A stretch of DNA of 20,622 nt from Planctomycetota bacterium (GCA_024278415.1 JAJRTI010000118.1:1-20622), one strand, 5' to 3'. Shown: positions 6,795 through 15,292, counted from the first letter of the stretch. Translations and numbers: made by a program. The notes: a model not told the origin generated them from the sequence alone.

Positions 6795-7556
6795 ATGTCC
6801 GCATTCGACCTGGCAGGGCTGCTTCGAGAGTGGCCCTACGATCCCGAGCAGACCGCCCGCGTCGTGCAATGCGCGGACGGGCGGGAGGTGCTCCAGGTGC
6901 GCCTGCCCATGGGCCTAGAGCAATACGAGATGGACGGCCGGCCCGACGGCGCCAAGCCCCATGGCATGGAGTCCGAACTCCACTACCACCTGGCCCAACT
7001 CGACCGCGCCACCCGCGCGGGGCAAGACTTCTCGCTCAGCCACGACGAGTGCATCGGGTTGATCAACGAGGGCACGATCTACTACTTCCGCTACGTGCAC
7101 CTGTTCCAGATCCAAGACTGGCCGCGCACGGACCGCGACACCGCGCGCAACATTCGGCTCTTCGACTTGGTGCGCGAGTACGCGGAGGATCCCGACGACG
7201 CGCAGTGCCTGGAGCAGTGGCGCCCCTACATCGTGCGCATGAACGCAGTGGCCCGGGCCATGCTCGCGGTGCAGCACCAGGAGCACCTGAAGGCGGTCGA
7301 CACCGTGAAGGAGGCCATCGCCGCGATCGAGGCGATCGAGCACATGGACGAGTGCCCCACGTTCGACGTCGAGCGCGACCGCTCGCTGGAGGTGCTGCGG
7401 TCGCTCGAACTCGAGATCGGCTCCACCCGGCCGCTGAGCGAGGTGGAGAGGCTCGAAAAGGAGTTGCGGGAGGCCGTGGCGGAGGAAGACTACGAGCACG
7501 CCGCGGAGCTGCGGGACATGATCCAACTCCTCAGAACGGGCGTGGCCGAGGCGTAG
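6795..7556 (+). CDS. UvrB/UvrC-motif (UVR domain) protein of unknown function
   Basis: 253 residues from ATG 6795. An in-frame ATG at 6729 would add 22 residues of poor quality (AREAGPAARGFLS), so the later start is preferred. It opens with MSAFDLAGLLREWPYDPEQ and an N-terminal part carrying VLQVRLPMGLEQYEMDGRPDG. A mostly helical middle follows, with acidic and aromatic residues (YYFRYVHLFQIQDW). The C-terminal UVR motif at about 213-248 includes LEKELREAVAEEDYEHAAEL, the helical hairpin that mediates UvrB-UvrC contact and is also found in ClpC/McsA-type proteins. No nuclease or helicase domain is present, so it is not UvrB or UvrC. Similar UVR-tailed proteins are known to me from Verrucomicrobia-type genomes. 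It is probably cytoplasmic with a protein-interaction role, and appears to be a single-gene unit. Confidence 0.8.
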   Translation: MSAFDLAGLLREWPYDPEQTARVVQCADGREVLQVRLPMGLEQYEMDGRPDGAKPHGMESELHYHLAQLDRATRAGQDFSLSHDECIGLINEGTIYYFRYVHLFQIQDWPRTDRDTARNIRLFDLVREYAEDPDDAQCLEQWRPYIVRMNAVARAMLAVQHQEHLKAVDTVKEAIAAIEAIEHMDECPTFDVERDRSLEVLRSLELEIGSTRPLSEVERLEKELREAVAEEDYEHAAELRDMIQLLRTGVAEA

Positions 7557-7662
7557 GGCTCGCGAGTCTCGATTGCGCGCACGGCGCGACGGCTTGTGCA
7601 CTAACAGCGACTCACCTGGATGCTCCGCCTGGCCCGCCTTTGGCAATCCGAATCGGAGAAAC

Positions 7663-7788
7663 AACCGCAAAGGCGCAGAGAACGCAAAGGAACGCAGAGC
7701 AGACGCGAAGATGTGAAGCCCAATGTCGGCCCCCTATGTCCCCTCTGTCCTCTTTGCGATGCTTTGCGCACTTTGCGCCTTCGCGGTT
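7663..7788. repeat. Imperfect inverted-repeat element (AACCGC-AAGGCGCA type)
   Basis: The left arm 7663-7699 begins AACCGCAAAGGCGCAGAG and continues with repeated CGCAAAG/CGCAGAG words. The right arm 7750-7788 is its near complement, ending ACTTTGCGCCTTCGCGGTT. The arms match over about 37 nt with a few mismatches and a gap, and are separated by about 50 nt. I recall this AACCGC(A/G)AAGGCGCA(G/A)AG type of repeat as widely dispersed in environmental bacterial genomes, where it gives spurious translations such as LRLCG. It has no coding capacity here. Confidence 0.6.
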
Positions 7789-7817
7789 CATTTCCGCTTC
7801 TCACAGCCCAAGGCGGT

Positions 7818-7833
7818 GCATTCGGCTGAAGTG
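7818..7833. repeat. 16-nt repeat, copy 1
   Basis: GCATTCGGCTGAAGTG; an identical 16-mer lies at 19294-19309. Both copies are intergenic. Confidence 0.55.
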
Positions 7834-7935
7834 TTGCCGAGGCGACTCGTCTCGGACCACGCGTGTGAGGCCATATCCGAGCCCGGCGCAGGGCCGCCCC
7901 CGGCTCAAATGCAACACCGACGAAGCGGCATAACG

Positions 7936-9429
7936 CTACACCTGCAACCAGATGTACCGCGCGAGGAACGCGGCGCCCACCACGTAGCTCAGCCAGCTCG
8001 TGCCCCTGACCTTGCCCGTGAGTAGCTTGATGATGGGGTAGGCGATCAGCCCCATGGCGAGGCCGTCCGCGATGCTGAAGCAAAGCGGAATGCCGAGGAT
8101 GATGAGGAAGCACGGGATCGACTCGGAGTAGTCTTCCCAATCGATCTTGGCCACGTTCTTCATCATCATCGCGCCGACGATTACGAGCGCCGGCGTGGTG
8201 ATGGGCGGGTAGCTGCCCACGAGCTTCACGATGGGCGTAAAGAAGAGCGCGGCCACGAAGCAGATGGCCGCGGTGACCGCGGTGAGGCCGGTGCGGCCGC
8301 CTTGCTCGACCCCGGCCGCGCTTTCGATGTAGCTCGTGACCGTGCTCGTGCCCATGAGGGCGCCGGCCACCGTGCCGACCGCGTCCGACAGCAGCGCGCG
8401 GTTGGCCCGCGGCAGCTTGCCGTCCTTCATGAGCCCGGCCTGCTCGCTCACGCCGATGAGGGTGCCCACCGTGTCGAACATGTCCATGAACAGGAAGATG
8501 AGGATGTACGGCCAGAGCGTGCCGATCAGCTTGAACACGGTCACCACGTCGCACTTGAAGAACGCATGCTCCTTCCAGTTGGGCAAGCCGATGAACTGCC
8601 TGGCCCAGTCGATCTGGCCGCCGTCCGCGGCAGGCCATTTGGGCATGCCGGGAATGGCGTTCGGCCAATGGTAGTTGATGGCGAGGCATGCGGCCGCGCC
8701 GCCGACGATGCCGATGAAGATCGAGCCCGGCACCCTGAGCGCGTGGAGGACCGCGGTGGCCACGAGGATGCCGGCGAACACGTAGATGCCCACGTCGACC
8801 GGGATGTCCGCACGCGTGAGGCACGGGTTGAGCTGCACGAGCGTTGCCGGATGGTCGGCGATGATGCCGGCCTTCTCCAGGCCGATGAACGCAATGAAGA
8901 GGCCGATGCCGACCGCGATGCCGTTCTTCAAGCATGGGCTGACCGCGTTGATGATGGCTTCGCGAACGCCGAGGAATGGGAGGGACAGCACCATGAAGAT
9001 GGCGCCGGCAATGAGCACGATCCCGAGCGCGACCTCATCAGGATGCGGGACCGTGCTCGCCCCGATGGCCTGGGCCTGGTCCGCGCTGAGCTTCATGCCG
9101 GCGATGGCCATGATGACGCTGACGAAGAAGAAGTTCTCGCCCATGCCCGGCGCCTGCGCGATGGGGTACTTCGCGTAGAGCCCCATGATCATCGTGGCCA
9201 CGAACGCGGACAAGCACGTGGCGAGCATCACCGCGTCGAAGCTCAGGCCCGTGGGCTTGCCGGCGAAATCAACGGATAGCACGCTTGGCTGAAGGAAGAC
9301 GATGTACGACATGGTCAAGAACGTCGTGATGCCGGCAAAGATCTCGACCAACGGTTTGGCCTTGATCGCCGGCGCGTCGTCCTTGTTTTTTTCTTGTTTC
9401 TTCGGCGCGTCCTTCTTGTCGTCGGCCAT
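7936..9429 (-). CDS. NCS2-family purine permease, AzgA/PbuG type
   Basis: 497 residues from the ATG at 9427-9429, with GGAGAG on the minus strand as ribosome-binding site. The in-frame extension to 9663 has no membrane or family character. After a charged, Lys-rich cytoplasmic tail (1-25) come many hydrophobic segments. Family signatures are EIFAGITTFLTMSYIVF (29-45), APGMGENFFFVS (93-104; usual form GMGLNAFF) and GTSTVTSYIESAAGVEQGG (about 360-378), the typical AzgA/PbuG stretch. The protein is an inner-membrane proton-coupled uptake system for hypoxanthine/guanine or adenine; the exact base cannot be read from the sequence. An insertion of about 45 residues around DGGQIDWARQFIGLPNWKEH lies between membrane segments and is longer than I expect for AzgA. 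It has its own promoter (9473-9502) and appears to be a single-gene unit. Confidence 0.9.
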   Translation of the reverse strand: MADDKKDAPKKQEKNKDDAPAIKAKPLVEIFAGITTFLTMSYIVFLQPSVLSVDFAGKPTGLSFDAVMLATCLSAFVATMIMGLYAKYPIAQAPGMGENFFFVSVIMAIAGMKLSADQAQAIGASTVPHPDEVALGIVLIAGAIFMVLSLPFLGVREAIINAVSPCLKNGIAVGIGLFIAFIGLEKAGIIADHPATLVQLNPCLTRADIPVDVGIYVFAGILVATAVLHALRVPGSIFIGIVGGAAACLAINYHWPNAIPGMPKWPAADGGQIDWARQFIGLPNWKEHAFFKCDVVTVFKLIGTLWPYILIFLFMDMFDTVGTLIGVSEQAGLMKDGKLPRANRALLSDAVGTVAGALMGTSTVTSYIESAAGVEQGGRTGLTAVTAAICFVAALFFTPIVKLVGSYPPITTPALVIVGAMMMKNVAKIDWEDYSESIPCFLIILGIPLCFSIADGLAMGLIAYPIIKLLTGKVRGTSWLSYVVGAAFLARYIWLQV

Positions 9430-9472
9430 AGCATCTCTCCATCTGCTTGCAGCAGGTGCGTGGTTTTCGGGG

Positions 9473-9502
9473 ATTCTACGCGCGGCGCGGTGTCCATTGC
9501 AA
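9473..9502 (-). promoter_or_regulatory. Sigma70-type promoter for the purine permease
   Basis: On the minus strand TTGCAA (9502-9497), an 18-nt spacer and TAGAAT (9478-9473). Predicted start near 9466, giving a leader of about 37 nt. A riboswitch aptamer would not fit in so short a leader. Confidence 0.5.
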
Positions 9503-9555
9503 GCGGGAGCCTTGGGCTGCTTGGACGTGCGTGTACAGCGGCCTCTGCAGGCCTG

Positions 9556-9593
9556 GCGATGATGCAACACCTGGCCAAGTGTTGCATCATCGC
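9556..9593. repeat. Perfect 15-bp palindrome upstream of the permease promoter
   Basis: Arms GCGATGATGCAACAC (9556-9570) and its exact complement (9579-9593), with an 8-nt centre CTGGCCAA that itself contains TGGCCA. It lies about 54 nt upstream of the permease -35 box and 122 nt past the stop of the sialidase-like gene. There is no T-run on either side. It could be an operator, a transcript-end hairpin or a dispersed repeat. Confidence 0.55.
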
Positions 9594-9623
9594 TCCGCCC
9601 CGCCCCCTCCTTTGGGACGGACT

Positions 9624-9658
9624 CGCTCCTGCCGGCGCCACTGCGCGGCAGGCGAGCG
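9624..9658. repeat. Hairpin downstream of the sialidase-like gene
   Basis: CGCTCCTGCCG (9624-9634) pairs with 9646-9658 over 11 bp with a 2-nt bulge and an 11-nt loop. On the minus strand this is 57-91 nt past the stop codon at 9715. No T-tract follows, so it is at best a T-less terminator. A smaller hairpin (GCATAC/GTATGC, 9686-9706) lies closer to the stop. Confidence 0.35.
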
Positions 9659-9714
9659 GGCAAGGGGCTCGACCTGGCGCGAAATGCATACGCTTGGACA
9701 GTATGCTGGCGAGG

Positions 9715-12015
9715 CTACCGCGGCGGGGTCCGCGCCACTCGCGACCGCACGGAAGCCACGTCCACAAGCAACCGATTCGACGCGGGCGCCTCGCCCCGGG
9801 GGTAGCCCTCGCCGATGTAGAGCCAAGTGGCCACGGGGCTGTGCGCAACGGCGACCGGCGCGCGGCCGCCCACGCGCAGCAACGTCTTGTCCCGGGCCGT
9901 GGAGATGGCGATGCTCGCCCATTCGCCCCGCGGCGCGCGGCCGGCCAGTTTCTCCTGTTCGCCGCACCGCAGCAGGACGCGGCCGGCCTTCACAACGACC
10001 CGCGCCGGCGTGTCCGCGTCGCCCACCGTGCACAGCACCACTTCGTCCCCGGTCTCGACGCGGAAACGGCATTGGAGTTCGACGCGGTCCCCGCGGCCCC
10101 GGTCGTTCTCGTCCAGGTCCACGCCGGCCGACGCCTCGCCCAGCAGGCGCAGGCAACGTCTGCCGTCGACCGTGACGACGCGCACCCCGCGTTCGGCCTC
10201 CCGCGGGAACACGAAGTCGCGGTCGATCGCGGCTCCGTCGGCGGGATCGAACCACAACGCCGGCGCCGCGCCGGGCCGGGACGCGGGCGTCGCCATGGGC
10301 TGGTCGATGGACTCCGCGAACGCGTTGCGCAGCCAGTGGTGCTCCTCGGGCTCGAGCGCGGCGTTGGCGTACAGCGCTACCATTCGCACAACGCCATCGA
10401 AGCCGGGCAGCGCGCTCTGGGGCAGACTCGTCGCGCCGATATACCCCTTGCCGCCACGCAGTGGCAGCGCCGGCGTCTCCGGAAGGCGGACGCGTTCGGT
10501 CTTGTCGTTCACGAAGAAGGTCGCCTCACCCGCGCGCAGGTCGACCGACACGCCCACGTAGTTCCACTCGTGCCACCTGAGCTCGAGCCGCGGCATGAGG
10601 TCGCGGCGGCGGAGGTGAAGCACTGGCCGGTTCGACTTGAGCACGAACACAAAACCGCCGGGAGGGTTTGCCGATCGCGTGTCGAGGACCACGCCTTGGC
10701 TGCCCATGACCCACGCTCCGATGCTGAAACGCTCGCGGCCGGGCTCGACGCGCTTGCGCGTCGCCACGTACTGGTGTCCCGCGAAGCGCCAGAAGTCGCC
10801 CACGCGATAGGGGGTCGCCGGCGGCGCCACGTTCGTGCGCGGGAACAGGTAGTGGCGGCCGGGCGACGGCAACGGCGACACGTGCGCGACCCGGATCGCG
10901 CGCGGCGGGAAGCCAGTGCTGTAGGAGATCGCGGCCGCGTCGCCCTCGATCCACATGTTGGGATACGCGGCGACGGGATCAATGCCGGAAAAGCCGGGGC
11001 CCGCGACGAAGTCGATACCGGCGCCGCGGGTGAAGAACAGCGCGAGGTTGTAGCGCCGGCCCATGGCCGGCGCGGCGGGCCAGTCGTTGTGCGCCATGAT
11101 GCTGCGGCCGCGCCAGGAGCGCACGTGCATGCGCGAGATCGCGGTGTAGAGCGGCACGCGCGCGTGCGGCGTCCACGTCGCGCCGGCGTCGCGGCTCACG
11201 GACCCCACGAGCGCGTCTTGCGGCCGGTCGCCGCCCGCGGCGTTGCGCGCGAACATCATGACCGCGCCGCCGCCGGGTTCACACACCGTGGGCTCCCACT
11301 GCGCCCACGACTTGCCGGGGATGGCCGCGCCCGGCGCCACGCGCCACGTCTTGCCCCGATCGTCGGTGTAGAGCACGCTGCTGCGCTTTTCGAGTCCCTT
11401 CCAACCCTTCACGCTGTCCGGCGCGTCCGCGGCGCGGCGCCCGATCAGCGTGGCCGGCGCGAGCACGCGGCCGGAGCGAAGCTGCACGGGATTGGCCAAC
11501 GGCAGCACGCGCCAGCGCTGGCCGTCGATCATCGGGTCAGGCCGGCCGTCCCAGGCGAGTCGTTCGTTGCGCCACTTGCCGCCGGGCTCGCGCAGCCGCG
11601 AGACGTAGCAGCCGTAGTATCTGTCCTTCGAAAGCTGGCTCCACAGGGCCCACAGTTCGCCGCCAACGACGACCAGATTCGGCTGCCACTGCACGCCCCA
11701 ACGGCAGGGCACGACATCCTCGCTGCGCTGCGGGTTGTCGAACGCGGCCTCGAACCGCGACCACGTGCGGCCGTCGCGGCTCGTGCTCATGTAGATGCGT
11801 TGGCCCGGCTTGCCCTCGCATCGGACCGTGTTCGCGTTCCAGAGGCAGAACCAGCGATCTTTGAACCACGCGACGCTGCTGCCGTGGTTGTAGTTCAATT
11901 CGTCCCTGTCGCCGTCCACCACGGTGACGCGCTCGATGCGCGGCTGGTAGACCTCGTACGCGCGCCACGGCGCCGCGGCGAAGATCATGAGGGCGATCGG
12001 GGTGATGAGTGTCAT
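9715..12015 (-). CDS. Secreted sialidase-like BNR-repeat protein with LamG-like domain
   Basis: 766 residues from the ATG at 12013-12015. This start gives a short hydrophobic leader (MTLITPIALMIFAAAPWRA), while the 42-residue upstream extension lacks one. No clear ribosome-binding site is seen. Residues about 30-390 look like a six-bladed beta-propeller of the sialidase/BNR superfamily: three Asp-box motifs are visible, STSRDGRTW (77-85), YTDDRGKTW (216-224) and SVSRDAGATW (272-281). Residues about 425-575 resemble a LamG/concanavalin-like sandwich (SIGAWVM, WNYVGVSVDLRAGEATFFVN), followed by another beta-rich module to the end. It probably acts outside the cytoplasm on glycans. Catalytic arginines cannot be assigned by eye, and many BNR proteins are not sialidases, so a specific substrate is not claimed. 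It lies 189 nt downstream of the beta-helix gene in the same direction. Confidence 0.8.
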   Translation of the reverse strand: MTLITPIALMIFAAAPWRAYEVYQPRIERVTVVDGDRDELNYNHGSSVAWFKDRWFCLWNANTVRCEGKPGQRIYMSTSRDGRTWSRFEAAFDNPQRSEDVVPCRWGVQWQPNLVVVGGELWALWSQLSKDRYYGCYVSRLREPGGKWRNERLAWDGRPDPMIDGQRWRVLPLANPVQLRSGRVLAPATLIGRRAADAPDSVKGWKGLEKRSSVLYTDDRGKTWRVAPGAAIPGKSWAQWEPTVCEPGGGAVMMFARNAAGGDRPQDALVGSVSRDAGATWTPHARVPLYTAISRMHVRSWRGRSIMAHNDWPAAPAMGRRYNLALFFTRGAGIDFVAGPGFSGIDPVAAYPNMWIEGDAAAISYSTGFPPRAIRVAHVSPLPSPGRHYLFPRTNVAPPATPYRVGDFWRFAGHQYVATRKRVEPGRERFSIGAWVMGSQGVVLDTRSANPPGGFVFVLKSNRPVLHLRRRDLMPRLELRWHEWNYVGVSVDLRAGEATFFVNDKTERVRLPETPALPLRGGKGYIGATSLPQSALPGFDGVVRMVALYANAALEPEEHHWLRNAFAESIDQPMATPASRPGAAPALWFDPADGAAIDRDFVFPREAERGVRVVTVDGRRCLRLLGEASAGVDLDENDRGRGDRVELQCRFRVETGDEVVLCTVGDADTPARVVVKAGRVLLRCGEQEKLAGRAPRGEWASIAISTARDKTLLRVGGRAPVAVAHSPVATWLYIGEGYPRGEAPASNRLLVDVASVRSRVARTPPR

Positions 12016-12204
12016 GGGTTGCGACGTGTCGGTCGTGTGCGACGGCGCCTCGGGCAGAGTGACAGCAAAGTGGCGGTTTGGTGGCAAACGCACCACATGC
12101 GCATCGCGTTGGAGTGTCCACCGAAAACCTAGCACCGACAACCGAAAATCTCGTCTGGGGACACGGCGTCGGACGCTTCGCGTCCTGGGTTCATGCCCCG
12201 GCCG
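12016..12204. other. Short intergenic gap with a small direct repeat
   Basis: Separates two minus-strand secreted-protein genes. It contains two near-copies of ACCGAAAA(C/T)CT (12119-12130 and 12140-12151 area), a short repeat of uncertain meaning. No promoter or terminator was recognised. Confidence 0.35.
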
Positions 12205-15093
12205 CTACTCGAGCTGGCACTTCACATTGTCTATCCAGAACAGCGACTCCGTCGTCGACAGACTGGAAATGACGACGCGTTCGAGGCGCTGGAACTTGGG
12301 CGCGGCGTTCTTGACCGTGAACGTGCGGGGCGCTTGGCCGCGGACGGTGACGGCCACCTGCGACTCGCCCTGGCTCGCCTTGCCCAACGGCATGCGCATC
12401 TCGACGCGGAACCACGTGTCCATGGGCGCCTTCATGAGCACGCCGCTGGGCGACCGCACGCTGCCATCGGGCTCGATGTTGATCGTGGGCCCGCTGAAGA
12501 ATTCCCGCTTCGGGGTGTCGCTGTATTGCCGCGGGTCGATGTAGAGCTTGGCTGGCTTCTGGCCGTCGATGCGCACGTCCACGCCAAACACGACTGTCCC
12601 TTTGCGGAAGTCAAAGGGCCAATACACACGCGGCAGCCAGGGGTGGCGCAGGCCCGGCGCATCGGGCATGCGCAGGCTGCGCGTGCCGCTTGAGGCGGTC
12701 TCGTCCGTCACGACTATGCGCGCCCGCGGGTCGTCCATGATATCGCCGGTGGCTGGCTTCTTGCCCACCTCGAACTTCTCGAAGTCCACGTCGATGGGGC
12801 CAATGGGGATCTCCTCGATGATCTCCGGGAAGACCATGCCCTTCGACTTGGCGCCCGGCTCGTGGTGCAGCACCATCTTCTCCCGTGGCCGATCCCAGTT
12901 GGGCTTGATGGGCCACGACGCGCGCGTCGCGCTCGGGTAGCACCCGATCTGCTCGATGGGGATCGGCTCGAACCCCAGGGCCCACGCGGGCGAGTCGGGA
13001 GCGAGCGTGTAGATCCCGTTGCCCTTGTCGACGAGCTTTGGGTCCGCGACGATGGAGCCCTTGTCCAAGCCTTTCTTCAGCCACGCGTCCAATCCGAACA
13101 CGCCGGTGTTGCCCCGAGTGCCGACGATAAGCTTGCCCCCGCCGGTCCAGATCACGTTCTTGGCGAAACTCGGCATGTTGTGGTCGGGCCCGGTGAAGCG
13201 GTACGGCATGGAGTTGGGCCGCGTGCACACGAGCACGTTGCGCTCGCAGCGGTTGCCGGCGAACACGTTGGGGTAGTACTTGTTGTCGCGGATGGGTGCG
13301 TACTCGACCTGATACGCGCCGGCGTTGACGACGATGTTGTTGGCGATCAGGTTGTCGCCGCCGCCGTGGACCATGATGCCGCCGCGGCCCGCGCCGACGA
13401 CGATGTTGCCGACGACTTGCGTGCCGCAGGTGTAGTCGTCGAGGTAGATGCCCCAGGTGAAGTATGGCGACTCGAAGGCCACGCCATCGCGTCCTCGGAA
13501 CCCGTATCCCACGGTCTTGCGCACGAGGTTGTGCCGCACGATGTTGCCCTTGAGGTGCATGTTGCGGTTCACGAACCGAATCGCGCCCATGTCGCAGGTC
13601 TCGAGCACCGCGTGGTGCACGTCGTTGAGTTCCGCGATGTTGTCGTTGCCCTTGATGAAGATGGCGCAGCGCGGGCAATCGTGGAGCGTGCTGCGCCGCG
13701 CGACGTTGCCCTCGCCGAGGAGGTTGATGGCGGGACAGTCCTTGGCGTAGAGGCCGATGTCCCACACGTGGCAGTTGTCCGCGACGTTTTTCACGCCGTA
13801 GAGCATGAGGCCCTCGCAGCCGATGTCCCACACGTCGCTGCCCTCGACGCGGCACTCCTCGCCGGGGTCGTTGGCGAGCAGAATCTGCCCGCCGCCGCCC
13901 GCGCCCATGGGGTGGCCCGTGGCCGGAGTCACGCGGGGGTTGCCGACTTCCGCGAAGGACGACGTGACGCCGCCGATGTTGATGCCCATGTTGCCCACGT
14001 TGGTCACCCGGCAGCGGATGACCTCGCACTGGCGCGCGCCGGTCATGCGGATCGCGTCTTGCCGCGCGCACTCGAAGTCCAGGCCCACAAACCGCACGCG
14101 CTCGACCGGCTTGCGCTCGCCCTCAGGCTTGGGGAACTCCTCGAAAGGCCGCTTCCAGGCCGTGTTGAGATACCCATGGGGGAACGGGATCTTGCCGTCG
14201 ACGCGCACGATCTGGTCCATGACCGGCGCGAGCACGTCGCCCTTGATCTCGCCGTTGGGAGGCCAAAAGTAGAGCACGCTGGTTTTGCGGTCGAGGAACC
14301 ACTCGCCGGGCGCGTCGAGCGCGTCGAGCACGTTTTGGATGAAGTAGCGGTTGAGCTTGCGGAACTGGCCGCGGCACTCGCGCACGGTGATGATGCGTTT
14401 CTGCCGGTTGACGGACTGGATGGGCGTGATCGCAAACTGCCAGCCGCGGTTGTACGTGGACACGACTTCGGCTTGCGAGATGTCGCTCCACTGGTCCCAA
14501 GGGATGTCTCCCTCGCGGTAGATGAGTTCGCTGCGCGCCTTGCGTCCGGGCCGCGTGCCGGCCGCGTACACGTTGCCTCCGCTGCGCGGGTGCTTGGGGT
14601 CGAAGTTCGGATGCCGCGCCAGGACTTGGCGCTTGGAGAAGTCGCCGCTCGTCTTGTAGAAGAGCTGCCAGAACGCGACGCCGGCGAGGCCCTGCTGCTT
14701 GAGGTCCGCGCGGTAGATGCTGCCCTTCCAGTGCTGCCAGCCGGTGATCTTGCGGCAGCCGCGGATGACCACTCGCTCGCCGGGCGCGGCCTCCCACGTG
14801 ACGCCGCTGTCCTCAGGCGTGAGCACGAGCGTCTCTGCCAGATCGTACACTCCCTCGCGAAGCACGACGCGCACGGCCGGGATGGTGCGCTCGCGCCTGA
14901 GCGCTCGCACCGCGTCGCGAGCGCGCGCCAACGATGCCAAGGGCTTGGCTTGTGTGCCGGGCCACGCGTCGTTGCCGTTGGGTGCGACGTAGAGCTTCGC
15001 CGCGTCTGGCGCGGCGTCCGTTGCCACACATGCGAGCATGAACCACGCGGCGCACAAGGCGGGCAGGGCGAAGCATGAGTGTCCCGTCAGCAT
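12205..15093 (-). CDS. Secreted right-handed beta-helix protein, GH141-like
   Basis: 962 residues from the ATG at 15091-15093, supported by AAGGAGA on the minus strand. A signal peptide covers about 1-28 (hydrophobic CFALPALCAAWFMLACVA). Residues 34-120 show the opening common to GH141-type and related parallel beta-helix enzymes: LYVAPNGNDAWPGTQAKPLA, ARDAVRALR, VVLREGVYDLAETLVLTPED and VIRGCRKITGW. Next come QLFYKTSGDFSKRQVLARHP (144-162) and a long run of helix coils with repeated Asn, Gly and Ile positions (for example NIGGVTSSF, GGGGQILLAND). The C-terminal about 200 residues form a separate beta-sandwich-like module. GH141 members include alpha-L-fucosidase and xylanase activities; which applies here, or whether it is another beta-helix family, cannot be decided by eye. 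Secreted, and probably part of the glycan-degrading set with the two neighbours. Confidence 0.8.
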   Translation of the reverse strand: MLTGHSCFALPALCAAWFMLACVATDAAPDAAKLYVAPNGNDAWPGTQAKPLASLARARDAVRALRRERTIPAVRVVLREGVYDLAETLVLTPEDSGVTWEAAPGERVVIRGCRKITGWQHWKGSIYRADLKQQGLAGVAFWQLFYKTSGDFSKRQVLARHPNFDPKHPRSGGNVYAAGTRPGRKARSELIYREGDIPWDQWSDISQAEVVSTYNRGWQFAITPIQSVNRQKRIITVRECRGQFRKLNRYFIQNVLDALDAPGEWFLDRKTSVLYFWPPNGEIKGDVLAPVMDQIVRVDGKIPFPHGYLNTAWKRPFEEFPKPEGERKPVERVRFVGLDFECARQDAIRMTGARQCEVIRCRVTNVGNMGINIGGVTSSFAEVGNPRVTPATGHPMGAGGGGQILLANDPGEECRVEGSDVWDIGCEGLMLYGVKNVADNCHVWDIGLYAKDCPAINLLGEGNVARRSTLHDCPRCAIFIKGNDNIAELNDVHHAVLETCDMGAIRFVNRNMHLKGNIVRHNLVRKTVGYGFRGRDGVAFESPYFTWGIYLDDYTCGTQVVGNIVVGAGRGGIMVHGGGDNLIANNIVVNAGAYQVEYAPIRDNKYYPNVFAGNRCERNVLVCTRPNSMPYRFTGPDHNMPSFAKNVIWTGGGKLIVGTRGNTGVFGLDAWLKKGLDKGSIVADPKLVDKGNGIYTLAPDSPAWALGFEPIPIEQIGCYPSATRASWPIKPNWDRPREKMVLHHEPGAKSKGMVFPEIIEEIPIGPIDVDFEKFEVGKKPATGDIMDDPRARIVVTDETASSGTRSLRMPDAPGLRHPWLPRVYWPFDFRKGTVVFGVDVRIDGQKPAKLYIDPRQYSDTPKREFFSGPTINIEPDGSVRSPSGVLMKAPMDTWFRVEMRMPLGKASQGESQVAVTVRGQAPRTFTVKNAAPKFQRLERVVISSLSTTESLFWIDNVKCQLE

Positions 15094-15209
15094 CACAGTC
15101 TCCTTCCGTGTTGGGCTTCGAGGCCCCTCAGGTGTACCGATTCGCCTCGCGCACTGCAAGGCCGGCTCAACCAGAAGTTTCCACATACGCCTCGCCTGTG
15201 CGCGCGTCC

Positions 15210-15292
15210 GCGCCTGTAGTGCTCACGTCAGTGAGCCTCTGGCGCACGGGCAGCCTCGTGCTGAGGCGCACTGACGTGCGCACTACGGGCGC
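15210..15292. repeat. 30-nt inverted repeat (TAGTG-CACGTCAGTG type)
   Basis: Arms 15210-15239 and 15263-15292 are complementary at 27 of 30 positions around the core CACGTCAGTG, separated by 23 nt. It lies between the stop of the FGE-like fusion gene (15319) and the start of the beta-helix gene (15093). It may form a transcript-end hairpin on the minus strand, but no T-run is present. It resembles a dispersed palindromic repeat; further copies would have to be sought in the genome. Confidence 0.55.

Larger units (their letters stand above)
7557..7935. other. Gene-free gap between convergent genes with an inverted-repeat element
   Basis: The gap lies between the stop codons of the UVR-motif gene (plus) and the permease (minus). 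It holds a long imperfect inverted repeat (7663-7788) and one copy of a 16-nt motif also present near proA (7818-7833). No intrinsic terminator with a T-run was found on either strand. Nothing else was recognised. Confidence 0.75.

Noticed and set aside
7663..7788. CRISPR-like repeat
   Set aside because: Only one pair of imperfect inverted arms, with no regular spacer spacing and no cas genes.
6680..7933. 417-codon plus-strand frame overlapping the UVR-motif gene
   Set aside because: Arg/Pro/Gly-rich out-of-frame translation that runs on through the repeat element; the UVR-motif frame is the real one.
9430..9472. Purine riboswitch in the permease leader
   Set aside because: The predicted leader is about 37 nt, too short for a purine aptamer, and no conserved aptamer core is visible.
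9394..12132. 912-codon open frame on the plus strand opposite the sialidase-like gene
   Set aside because: Antisense shadow: compositionally skewed to Arg, His and Ala, while the minus strand carries Asp boxes and LamG-like motifs.
12862..15078. 738-codon open frame on the plus strand opposite the beta-helix gene
   Set aside because: Antisense shadow with Val/Ala/His/Asp-rich filler; the minus strand has the signal peptide and ribosome-binding site.
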